DNA from: CAYLKS01 sp964384205 [NCBI: uncultured bacterium]
GTDB lineage: Bacteria > JAGOEH01
NCBI GenBank assembly: GCA_964384205.1
Contig: CAYLKS010000066.1
Span: 1-15,503, forward strand
DNA: 15,503 nt
Reading direction: 5' to 3'
Shown here: piece by piece, positions 1-6,402 of the stretch
Position numbering within the stretch: the stretch's first letter is position 1
How the letters are laid out: each line of letters starts with the position of its first letter
Translations under genes and position numbers: made by a program
The notes under the pieces: generated by a model
What the model was told of the DNA's origin: nothing
What the model saw: only the letters and a program-made list of their open reading frames with translations
Databases searched by the model: none

Positions 1-157
1 CAGATTTACTTGAAACAACCAATACACTATCGATTCCCATATCTTTCAGGTTTTTAGCGATGTCATTCATTTTTTTGATTGCATTGAGCCCAAAATAGAG
101 ATTAGTTTTAGTTCTAATCTCAGAAATTTGTTCATAGTTTAACAAAATGTTTTTCAT
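1..157 (-). CDS. Iron-containing alcohol dehydrogenase, N-terminal part only (cut by window edge)
   Basis: The first 52 codons are present and the rest lies beyond the left edge. The translation begins MKNILLNYEQISEIRTKT and continues with a YFGLNAIKKMNDIAKNL stretch and then SVLVVSSKS. This matches the opening of group III (iron-dependent) alcohol dehydrogenases, in which a conserved FGxxAIxK segment precedes the first strand of the NAD(P)-binding fold (VLVV). The family reduces aldehydes or ketones, or oxidises alcohols, with NAD(P)H and a bound Fe2+. The metal-binding residues would be outside the window. The ATG start is supported by a GGAGG ribosome site (164-168) six bases upstream. The gene has its own promoter and operator-like repeats in the roughly 260-base gap to the right, which suggests redox-controlled fermentation. 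Substrate cannot be inferred. Confidence 0.75.
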   Translation of the reverse strand, partial: MKNILLNYEQISEIRTKTNLYFGLNAIKKMNDIAKNLKDMGIDSVLVVSSKS

Positions 158-222
158 TTTTAACCTCCAGGTTAAAATTTTGTCATTTTAGTTCACTGAG
201 CGTCTTAAGCTGTTATGTTCTC

Positions 223-257
223 AATAAATAACAATTAATTAATAATTGTTATTTATT
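223..257. repeat. Perfect inverted repeat, 15-bp arms, overlapping the operator
   Basis: Arms 223-237 and 243-257 are exact reverse complements (AATAAATAACAATTA and its complement) around a 5-base centre. The right arm overlaps the Rex-like site at 246-263. The left arm is therefore a third, inverted copy of the TTGTTATTTATT core. The repeat could be a double operator, or a hairpin in the leader of the alcohol dehydrogenase mRNA. Confidence 0.6.
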
Positions 258-263
258 TCACGA
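246..263. promoter_or_regulatory. Rex-like operator at the alcohol dehydrogenase start site
   Basis: The site reads TTGTTATTTATTTCACGA. It resembles the Rex (NADH-sensing repressor) operator, whose usual form is TTGTGA or TTGTTA, six bases, then TCACAA or TAACAA. It lies just downstream of the predicted -10 box, over the expected transcription start, where a bound repressor would block initiation. Rex commonly controls alcohol dehydrogenase and other fermentation genes, so the target fits. The match is imperfect at the right end (TCACGA). No Rex gene is in the window, so the regulator is inferred. Confidence 0.45.
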
Positions 264-267
264 TTAT

Positions 268-296
268 ATATTAATTATAATAAAATAAAAAGTCAA
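268..296 (-). promoter_or_regulatory. Predicted sigma-70 promoter of the alcohol dehydrogenase
   Basis: On the minus strand, a TTGACT -35 box (291-296) is followed by a 17-base spacer and a TAATAT -10 box (268-273). This would start transcription near 261 and leave a leader of about 100 bases before the ATG at 157. The region is very AT-rich and other TATAAT-like hexamers lie nearby, so the exact -10 box is uncertain. The position of the operator-like repeats around this promoter supports it. Confidence 0.5.
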
Positions 297-313
297 GTAT
301 TTTTTTAAAATAA

Positions 314-331
314 TTGTTATTTATTTCACAT
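314..331. promoter_or_regulatory. Second Rex-like operator, upstream of the -35 box
   Basis: TTGTTATTTATTTCACAT repeats the site at 246-263 with 16 identical leading bases, 68 bases away and in the same orientation. It lies upstream of the predicted -35 box. Two copies of one sequence bracketing a promoter are more likely to be operators than chance, even in AT-rich DNA. The binding protein is not known. Confidence 0.42.
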
Positions 332-420
332 TTTTTGTTTTTTTATACGATTTTGTGTAAAGTTTTTTTGTAGAAACTTTTTTTCTTAGAGATAGCTTAT
401 ATTTCTCCCAAAAGTGATAT

Positions 421-1536
421 TTAATTTAGAATTTTTTTATATAATTGAATAAGTTTTTTGCTTTCTGTTTCCCATGAAAAGTTTTTTATTACATATTCTT
501 TATTATTCTTTAATAAATTCTGGAAATTTTTTGTATTATTTAAGATTTTTTGTATTATATTTATTAATTCATTAATATTGTCAGGCTCTACATAAAACAT
601 TCTGTCTTGAAATGTCTTTTTCCATAATTCAAAATTAGAAGCAACAACAGGGATTTCACATGCCATATATTCAAAAATTTTTGTACTTATACTTGTTGTA
701 TAGTTTTTTGACTTGCTTAAAATAACCAGTCCTATATCTGAAGCTTTCATATATGAATAAACTTCGTCCGGAGTAGTGAATTTGTCGATTATTACTTTTT
801 TATAACCTGGTAAATTATAGCAATATTGTTGAAAATTATAATCATTCCATTTTCCCAATAATATTAAGCCAACATCTAATTTTTCGACTGTTTTTAATAT
901 TATATCGATTCTTCTTTGATGGGAAAGGCTACCAGCATATATTAAAATCGGTTTATTAAAGTTTATTTTCATTGGTTTTGATTTTTCTATTTTTTTTATA
1001 ATTGGAAAATTTTGTAAAATATAAAATTTGTTTTTATATTTTGGATAATTTTTATAAAAATAATTGGTGTATCCTGTTTCTGCCAATATAATAGCATCAA
1101 AAAACTTGACTGTTAATTTTTCGAATTTTTTATAAAACAAATTAAAAAAATTTTGTATGTAATGATGTTTTAACCATTTTTTATCATATATTTGGTAATA
1201 AACTAGTTCATGGCTATCGAAAATTACTTTTTTGCCCATTAATTTTAGTATTATCCCAATTGGTAATAATTCAGGATCATGAAGATGGTAAATATAAGAT
1301 TTAGTTTTTATTGCTTTAATTAATGCTATAAATGGTTTAAAAAAGACTCTAATAAATTTATTTTTGATTTGAGGAAGAGGAATAAAGTATATATTATTTT
1401 TTATGTCTTTGTTATTATAATTTCCTATAAGATAGACTTTATATCCGTTTTCTGCAAGCGATTTCACTTCTTTATGATAAATTCTTATGTCATTAGCTGG
1501 ATGTACAGTGGATATATGGCAGACATTTTTTTTCAT
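421..1536 (-). CDS. GT4-family glycosyltransferase (cell-surface glycan synthesis)
   Basis: This is a GT-B fold glycosyltransferase of 371 residues, normal for family 4. Such enzymes transfer a sugar from a nucleotide-sugar donor during lipopolysaccharide, capsule or exopolysaccharide assembly at the inner face of the cytoplasmic membrane. The N-terminal acceptor domain carries HDPELLP (about 86-92) and FDSHEL (106-111), typical of this subgroup. The C-terminal donor domain opens at PILIYAGSLS (about 196-205) and ends with the donor-binding stretch KIFEYMACEIPVVAS (about 286-300). A TTG five codons upstream (1551) would extend the frame. The ATG at 1536 is preferred because a consensus promoter lies directly over that extension and would start the mRNA at this ATG. 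No ribosome site is visible. The gene is a single unit, back to back with tRNA-Val. Donor and acceptor sugars are unknown. Confidence 0.85.
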   Translation of the reverse strand: MKKNVCHISTVHPANDIRIYHKEVKSLAENGYKVYLIGNYNNKDIKNNIYFIPLPQIKNKFIRVFFKPFIALIKAIKTKSYIYHLHDPELLPIGIILKLMGKKVIFDSHELVYYQIYDKKWLKHHYIQNFFNLFYKKFEKLTVKFFDAIILAETGYTNYFYKNYPKYKNKFYILQNFPIIKKIEKSKPMKINFNKPILIYAGSLSHQRRIDIILKTVEKLDVGLILLGKWNDYNFQQYCYNLPGYKKVIIDKFTTPDEVYSYMKASDIGLVILSKSKNYTTSISTKIFEYMACEIPVVASNFELWKKTFQDRMFYVEPDNINELINIIQKILNNTKNFQNLLKNNKEYVIKNFSWETESKKLIQLYKKILN

Positions 1537-1542
1537 TGAGAA

Positions 1543-1571
1543 ATTATACAATGATTTTATTTAATTGTCAA
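1543..1571 (-). promoter_or_regulatory. Perfect consensus sigma-70 promoter, predicted leaderless start
   Basis: On the minus strand, TTGACA (1566-1571), a 17-base spacer and TATAAT (1543-1548) match the sigma-70 consensus exactly. Only six bases separate the -10 box from the ATG at 1536. Transcription would therefore begin at or next to the start codon, giving a leaderless mRNA. This agrees with the absence of a Shine-Dalgarno sequence for this gene. Confidence 0.8.
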
Positions 1572-1598
1572 TAAATTATATTTTATTAAAAAAAATAC

Positions 1599-1627
1599 TT
1601 GATTTTTTTCATAAAATTGTGTATATA
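1599..1627 (+). promoter_or_regulatory. Probable promoter of tRNA-Val
   Basis: TTGATT (1599-1604), a 17-base spacer and TATATA (1622-1627) lie just upstream of the tRNA at 1643, with a suitable distance for a short 5' leader. Both boxes deviate from consensus and the area is AT-rich. Confidence 0.45.
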
Positions 1628-1642
1628 TATTTTATCAAATTT

Positions 1643-1717
1643 GGGCGATTAGCTCAGTTTGGCTAGAGCACCTGCCTTACAAGCAGGGGGTCAGTGGTTC
1701 AAGTCCACTATCGCCCA
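1643..1717 (+). tRNA. tRNA-Val, anticodon UAC
   Basis: The 75-base cloverleaf is clear. The acceptor stem GGGCGAT (1643-1649) pairs with ATCGCCC (1710-1716), and A1717 is the discriminator base. The D-arm contains AGCTCAG. The anticodon stem CCTGC/GCAGG (1671-1675 with 1683-1687) closes a seven-base loop, CTTACAA, with anticodon TAC at 1678-1680, which reads GUA valine codons. The T-loop is TTCAAGT. The 3' CCA is not encoded, so it must be added by a CCA-adding enzyme. An intrinsic terminator follows two bases later, so it is a single-gene transcript. Confidence 0.97.
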
Positions 1718-1718
1718 T

Positions 1719-1750
1719 AAAAGGAGAAGCTTTATCGCTTCTCCTTTTTT
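1719..1750 (+). terminator. Intrinsic terminator after tRNA-Val
   Basis: A GC-containing stem built on GGAGAAGC and GCTTCTCC closes a six-base loop (1731-1736). Flanking A and T residues extend it to 1719-1730 and 1737-1748, and a T tract follows. This is a standard Rho-independent terminator. The next gene starts only 18 bases later. Confidence 0.92.
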
Positions 1751-1767
1751 TTATATCTGGAATTATT

Positions 1768-2862
1768 ATGAATATTTTGCATATAGATTTTGAAAGAAAC
1801 TGGCGAGGTGGTCAGCAGCAGGCTGTTTATTTATATAAAAAATTAATTGAGCATGGTATTAATTCCAACTTTATATGTAGAAGTGGATCAAAATTAGCTG
1901 AATATTTTAAGAGTGAAAAAATTCCTTATTATAATATTGATATTATAAATGAAATAGATATTTTTGCAGCTTTAAAAATTTCGAGAATTGTCAAAAAACA
2001 TAACTTTTCAATTATAGTTTTACATTCTGCGCATGCATTATCTATTGGAATATTAATTAAATTATTTTTTGTTAGAAATATAAAATTAGTTGCTATTAGA
2101 CGGGTTGATTTTACTATAAGAAAAAATTTTTTGAGTCTTTTAAAATATTCTAATAAATATGTCGATATTATCGTTGTAATATCAAGATTTATTGAAGGAG
2201 TGCTATTAAAAGATGGCATTTCAAAAGATAAATTAAAACTGATTTATTCTGCTATTGATTTGGAGAAATTTGAAAATTTAAAAAAGGTTGATGATTTTAA
2301 GAAAAATTATAATATTCCAGAACATCATACTGTTATTGGTACAGTTGCTGCTTTGGTCGATCATAAAGATTATCCTACTTTATTAAGAGCTGCTGAGTTA
2401 GTTTTAAAAAATAGAAGTGATATTACATTTTTTATAGCAGGAGATGGAAATTTAAAACAGCAATTAGTGGGATTAGCTGCTGAATTAGGAATTTCACGAA
2501 ATATAATTTTTGCAGGATATATTAAAGATGCATGGAAAATTTTGCTGAATTTCGATATTTTTCTTATTACTTCTAAAATGGAGGGGCTGGGGACTACAAT
2601 ATTAGATGCTCAGGCTGTTGGGCTTCCAATTATTGCGACAGCAGGTGGTGGAATACCGGAAATCGTTAAAGATGGATATAATGGACTTCTGGCGCCTATT
2701 GGAGATTATAAGAAAGTTGCGGAGCACATCTTTACTCTTTTAGAGAATAAAGAATTAAAAGATAGGTTATCTTTTAATGGCAGGAAGTTTGTTCAAAATT
2801 TTTCTATTGAGAAGCAATTTTTTGAATATTTAGATTTGTTCAATATTTTGGAAAAAAATTAA
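1768..2862 (+). CDS. GT4-family glycosyltransferase (LPS/exopolysaccharide type)
   Basis: This is a 364-residue GT-B glycosyltransferase predicted to transfer a sugar to a lipid-linked or surface glycan acceptor. The N-terminal strand and turn read HIDFERNWRGGQQQAV (5-20). The GGQQ motif is typical of family 4 enzymes acting on lipopolysaccharide or related glycans. The donor domain starts near 188 (VIGTVAAL) and holds FIAGDGNL (222-229). The nucleotide-sugar site is SKMEGLGTTILDAQAVGLP (269-287). The usual E-x7-E pair appears here as E272 and D280, a conservative change. The ATG follows the tRNA terminator by 18 bases, with no clear ribosome site and no convincing promoter. It may depend on read-through or a leaderless start. 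It converges on the acyl-CoA synthetase gene. Specific sugars are unknown. Confidence 0.85.
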   Translation: MNILHIDFERNWRGGQQQAVYLYKKLIEHGINSNFICRSGSKLAEYFKSEKIPYYNIDIINEIDIFAALKISRIVKKHNFSIIVLHSAHALSIGILIKLFFVRNIKLVAIRRVDFTIRKNFLSLLKYSNKYVDIIVVISRFIEGVLLKDGISKDKLKLIYSAIDLEKFENLKKVDDFKKNYNIPEHHTVIGTVAALVDHKDYPTLLRAAELVLKNRSDITFFIAGDGNLKQQLVGLAAELGISRNIIFAGYIKDAWKILLNFDIFLITSKMEGLGTTILDAQAVGLPIIATAGGGIPEIVKDGYNGLLAPIGDYKKVAEHIFTLLENKELKDRLSFNGRKFVQNFSIEKQFFEYLDLFNILEKN

Positions 2863-2878
2863 GCATTGCTTTTGCTTA
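2852..2878 (-). terminator. Weak possible terminator of the large minus-strand operon
   Basis: On the minus strand, a five-base stem TAAGC/GCTTA (2874-2878 with 2860-2864) is followed closely by a run of seven T residues (complement of 2852-2858). The stem is short and AT-rich, so it may work poorly. It is the only terminator-like structure found after the synthetase gene, and it lies inside the 3' end of the convergent glycosyltransferase. Confidence 0.3.
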
Positions 2879-2893
2879 TTAAGTATTGCTTTT
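2858..2893. repeat. Imperfect 16-bp direct repeat spanning two convergent stop codons
   Basis: ATTAAGCATTGCTTTT (2858-2873) and ATTAAGTATTGCTTTT (2878-2893) differ at one base and are spaced 20 bases apart. Each copy carries one gene's stop codon: the plus-strand glycosyltransferase in the first and the minus-strand synthetase in the second. This looks like a short tandem duplication at the gene junction. Confidence 0.55.
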
Positions 2894-4522
2894 ATTTATA
2901 TAAAGGTATCTTTTAACTTTTTTGGTTGGAGTAATAGAGAACGGTTCTGGGTGTTCAATTAGTTTTGTAATTTGAGAAAATGATGGTAGGTCCTGATTTA
3001 TTTCTTTTTTTATAGATTCGAGAAGTTTTTGAATTATTTTTTGAGGGTTTTGCTCATTTTTTGATTTTTTTAAATATTCATCAATGGCATCATAATCAGG
3101 ATAGACTTTTGCAATTAATTTATTATTTTCATCATATACAATAGCTTGTTGAATATAAGGAAATTGACAAAGTTTTTGTTCAATAATTTCAGGATAAATA
3201 TTTTTTCCATTAGGGCCAATGATAACATTTTTTGATCTTCCTTTTATGAATAGATACCCTTCTTCATCAATATAGCCAAGGTCTCCAGTTTTAAACCACC
3301 CATCTTTGGTAAAAGCTTTAGCAGTTTCTTCTGGATTATTATAATAACCTTTCATTATATTTGGGCCTTTTGCAAGGATTTCGCCAACACCTTCTGCATC
3401 AGGATTGTCAATTTTTATTTCTACTTCCATAATTGGTTTGCCACAGCTGCCGAGTTTGACATTATTTATAGGGTTAATCGTTAATATAGGGGATGTTTCT
3501 GTTAGTCCATAGCCAGTAGAATATGGGAAATTTGCATCTTGAAGAAATTGTTCTACATCTTTACTTAGAGCAGCTCCACCAAACATTACAAATCTTAGCC
3601 TTCCGCCAAATAATTGTTTTAATTTGTTTCCAGCAATTTTGTTTAATTTTTTTCTAAAAAATGGGATTTTATATAATCTGGCAGTTAATGGGTTGGAATT
3701 AAATTTAGCAAGAACTTGTTTTCTATAGATTTTTTCAAAAATTAAAGGAACTGACATAAAAGCAGTGGGGCGCACCAAAGATAGAGCGGATAATAATGTT
3801 TTGGGAGATGGTGTCCCTTTAAGAAAGAAAAGTTTTAATCCTACGGCAATCCCTACAAGGAAACTTGCAGTACATTCGAAGGTATGAGCTATAGGGAGAA
3901 TTGATAAAAAAATATCGTTTTGAGTTACAGGAAATAATTTTAGAGAGTTAATTACATCTGAAGTAAGATTTTTATGAGTTAGCATAACACCTTTTGAGTG
4001 GCCAGTAGTTCCTGAAGTATAAATTATAGCTGCTAAATCATTTTCTTCTACAGTTCCAAAAATCAAATGATCTGTTTCATAAATAGAAAAATCTAATTTT
4101 TTTTCAGAATTATGGATAGAAGTAAAATTTTCGATTTGGATAATATCCTGCACCTGTTTATGTTCAAAATCTTCTAATTTGTATAGATAATTTTTAGCTA
4201 CAAAAACTATTTTAGCTCCACTATTTCTAATAATATGATGAATATCAGATTGAGGGAAGTCGGGTAGTATTGGAACTATAGTCAGGCCTGAGTAGACAAC
4301 CGCAGCATATATTTTTATCCAGTTTGGGGAATTGTCACCAATTATTGCAACTCTATCGCCTTTTTCCAGATTATATTCTTTTAGAAATGTGATAATTTTT
4401 TTCATTTCTATATAGAATTGAAAATACGTTATAGTATTTTTTCCTGCATAAGCGACAAATTCATTTTTGCCAAATTTTAAAACAGATTCTTCTATGAGAT
4501 CATGTAAGGTAAGTTTATCCAT
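2879..4522 (-). CDS. Long-chain fatty acid--CoA ligase (AMP-forming acyl synthetase)
   Basis: This ANL-superfamily enzyme (547 residues) activates a carboxylic acid with ATP to an acyl-adenylate and then a thioester, normally acyl-CoA. The signature motifs are in order: the P-loop YTSGTTGHSKG (168-178), the adenine-binding YGLTETSP (338-345), the TGD motif (412-414), the hinge region GRSKNV (428-433) and a C-terminal lysine in TPTKKVKRYL (531-540). Length and overall layout resemble bacterial long-chain acyl-CoA synthetases. A strong AGGAGG lies five bases before the ATG. It is the last gene of the operon, 14 bases after mlaF, so it probably handles fatty acids or lysolipids linked to the transporter. 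The chain-length preference, and whether the acceptor is CoA or an acyl carrier protein, cannot be read from sequence. Confidence 0.88.
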   Translation of the reverse strand: MDKLTLHDLIEESVLKFGKNEFVAYAGKNTITYFQFYIEMKKIITFLKEYNLEKGDRVAIIGDNSPNWIKIYAAVVYSGLTIVPILPDFPQSDIHHIIRNSGAKIVFVAKNYLYKLEDFEHKQVQDIIQIENFTSIHNSEKKLDFSIYETDHLIFGTVEENDLAAIIYTSGTTGHSKGVMLTHKNLTSDVINSLKLFPVTQNDIFLSILPIAHTFECTASFLVGIAVGLKLFFLKGTPSPKTLLSALSLVRPTAFMSVPLIFEKIYRKQVLAKFNSNPLTARLYKIPFFRKKLNKIAGNKLKQLFGGRLRFVMFGGAALSKDVEQFLQDANFPYSTGYGLTETSPILTINPINNVKLGSCGKPIMEVEIKIDNPDAEGVGEILAKGPNIMKGYYNNPEETAKAFTKDGWFKTGDLGYIDEEGYLFIKGRSKNVIIGPNGKNIYPEIIEQKLCQFPYIQQAIVYDENNKLIAKVYPDYDAIDEYLKKSKNEQNPQKIIQKLLESIKKEINQDLPSFSQITKLIEHPEPFSITPTKKVKRYLYINKSNT

Positions 4523-4536
4523 AGTTTCCTCCTTAA

Positions 4537-5286
4537 TTAAAAATATACTCCCATACCTTTTGAAAAGAAATTTTTTACAAAAGTTACATTAGAATTTAAT
4601 GCTTCATCCATTGTACCATAGAAAATTGCATTGCCTTTATCAAGAAATAATATATGATCTGCTATTCTTTTAATACTTGCTAATTCATGGGTTACAATGA
4701 TTAAAGTCATATTAAGTTGCGTTTTCAGTTTAATAAATAGTTGATCAAGACTTTCAGCTGTGATAGGATCTAAACCAGCTGAGGGTTCGTCGCAGAATAA
4801 TATATCCGGATCTAATATGATAGCTCGAGCAAGAGCTGCTCTTTTTTGCATTCCACCTGATAATTGAGATGGTAATAATTCAGCGGCATGGAGTATATCT
4901 ACCAATTCCAATTTTTTTAATACAATTTTTTTTATAATTTCATAGGGAAGATTGGTATGTATATATAAAGGTATTGCAACATTTTCGAAAATAGTAAATG
5001 AATTTAGTAATGCGCCATTTTGAAATAAAACTCCTATTTTAGAATAGTAAAATTCAAGGTTATCACTATCAATGGTTGCTATATTTTTGTTTTGGAATAA
5101 AACTTGTCCTTTGGAAGGCTTATATAATCTTATGAGGTTTTTTAATAAAGTAGATTTACCGCAACCACTGCCTCCTAATATTACAAAAATTTCGTTTTTC
5201 ATTACATTAAATGATACATCTTTTAAAATAACTTTGTTACCATATTTTGCTTGTAGGTTTCTTACTTTTAAAATAGGTTCTGTCAT
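4537..5286 (-). CDS. mlaF: MlaF-type ABC transporter ATPase (phospholipid transport)
   Basis: This cytoplasmic ATPase powers an MCE-type lipid transporter together with MlaE. Numbered from the ATG at 5286 (249 residues), it shows Walker A GGSGCGKST (38-46), a Q-loop region VLFQNGALL (86-94), the ABC signature LSGGMQKR (142-149), Walker B ILFCDEP (162-168) and H-loop H200. The FQNGALLxSxTxxENVAxPL segment and AGLDP after Walker B are hallmarks of the MlaF/TTG2A group. A TTG at 5301 would give five more residues and overlap mlaE by eight bases. The ATG is preferred because family proteins usually begin just before the first beta-strand, but neither start has a good ribosome site. It lies seven bases after mlaE. 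Confidence 0.92.
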   Translation of the reverse strand: MTEPILKVRNLQAKYGNKVILKDVSFNVMKNEIFVILGGSGCGKSTLLKNLIRLYKPSKGQVLFQNKNIATIDSDNLEFYYSKIGVLFQNGALLNSFTIFENVAIPLYIHTNLPYEIIKKIVLKKLELVDILHAAELLPSQLSGGMQKRAALARAIILDPDILFCDEPSAGLDPITAESLDQLFIKLKTQLNMTLIIVTHELASIKRIADHILFLDKGNAIFYGTMDEALNSNVTFVKNFFSKGMGVYF

Positions 5287-5293
5287 TTTTAAT

Positions 5294-6394
5294 TTATCCA
5301 AAATAAAAAATTAATGAAAAAATGCTATCAGCTAATATTACAAGGAATATAGAAGTCACAACAGATGCTGTTGTAACTTTACCAACACCTTGAGCTCCGC
5401 CTTTTACTTTTAATCCAAAATAAGAGCCAACAGTAACAATTATCCATGAAAAACAAATTCCTTTAAAGATACCTATTGTTATATCGGATAGTATCAGAAT
5501 TTCAACTAATCTATTTAAAAAAGCAGTAGTGGGAATATTTAAATATAAAATACCGATAAAAAAGCCACCTAATATTCCTAAAAAATCAGATACTGTAATG
5601 AGCAATGGCATTGCAATTGTAATAGCTAAAAATTTTGGAACTAAAACGAATCTTATTGGATTTATTGACATAACTTTCAAAGCATCAATTTCATCTGTAA
5701 CAATCATAGTTGCGATTTCAGAAGCAAATGCCGAACCGGATCTACCTGCCATCATAATAGCAGTCATAAGAGGTCCCATTTCTCTTACCATTGCAATTCC
5801 TATAAGATCGACTATATAAATATTTGCGCCGAATTGTCTTAGCTGGGCTGCTGATTGTAATGCAAGTATTAGCCCAACTAAAAGAGACATAAGTCCAATT
5901 ATAGGAACGGCATTATATCCGATTAAAATAAGTTGTTGAGTTATACTGTCTTTTTTATGTTGTCCTTTACCAATGATAGCAAAAAATGACCAGTATATCA
6001 TATCGATTAGAATTATAGTAAAAAATATTATATTTGATTTAAAATTTTCATAAATGTTATAAATTTTTGTAATTATATCTGATTTTGTTTCATATTCAGG
6101 TTTTATAGCTTTTAATTTTTGGGATGAGAAAGTATCAATTATGTTTTTAACTGATGGGGCTATATTTTCTGTTTTATATTGGATATTTTTATTATTTAAT
6201 ATTTCAATTATTTGGTCGATCAAAGCTACTCCTGCACTATCAAGTTGATTTGTTTTATTAAAATCTATTATAATTTTCTTGGTATTTAATTGTGATAGAT
6301 TTTTGAGAAATTCATTATAGATATTAGATATATGGGATATAGTAATTTTATCAGGCATAATGATTTTATTTTTTTCAATAATTAAATTACTCAT
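5294..6394 (-). CDS. mlaE: MlaE-type lipid ABC permease with fused N-terminal STAS domain
   Basis: This is the inner-membrane permease of the lipid transporter. Residues 1-95 form a STAS domain, including the DSAGVALID core (52-60), equivalent to the separate MlaB protein of E. coli, which binds and stabilises MlaF. Residues about 120-366 are the MlaE (DUF140) permease, with several hydrophobic segments and the conserved block REMGPLMTAIMMAGRSGSAF (204-223). TDEIDALKVM (233-242) and GGAQGVGKVTTASVV (332-346) are further family motifs. Total length, 366 residues, equals MlaB plus MlaE, so no separate STAS gene is needed. The ATG is eight bases after the stop of the outer-membrane protein gene and has no clear ribosome site, which suggests translational coupling. 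STAS-MlaE fusions are known in other bacteria. Confidence 0.93.
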   Translation of the reverse strand: MSNLIIEKNKIIMPDKITISHISNIYNEFLKNLSQLNTKKIIIDFNKTNQLDSAGVALIDQIIEILNNKNIQYKTENIAPSVKNIIDTFSSQKLKAIKPEYETKSDIITKIYNIYENFKSNIIFFTIILIDMIYWSFFAIIGKGQHKKDSITQQLILIGYNAVPIIGLMSLLVGLILALQSAAQLRQFGANIYIVDLIGIAMVREMGPLMTAIMMAGRSGSAFASEIATMIVTDEIDALKVMSINPIRFVLVPKFLAITIAMPLLITVSDFLGILGGFFIGILYLNIPTTAFLNRLVEILILSDITIGIFKGICFSWIIVTVGSYFGLKVKGGAQGVGKVTTASVVTSIFLVILADSIFSLIFYFG

Positions 6395-6402
6395 AAATAA
6401 AT

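Noticed and set aside
359-380. AAAGTTT/AAACTTT stem followed by T residues, as a plus-strand terminator
   Set aside because: The stem is only seven AT-rich pairs, no plus-strand gene ends nearby, and the minus-strand side, where the glycosyltransferase would need it, lacks a T tract.
1929-2219. Minus-strand open frame of 96 codons inside the plus-strand glycosyltransferase
   Set aside because: It lies fully within a clear GT4 gene and has no recognisable domain or start signal.
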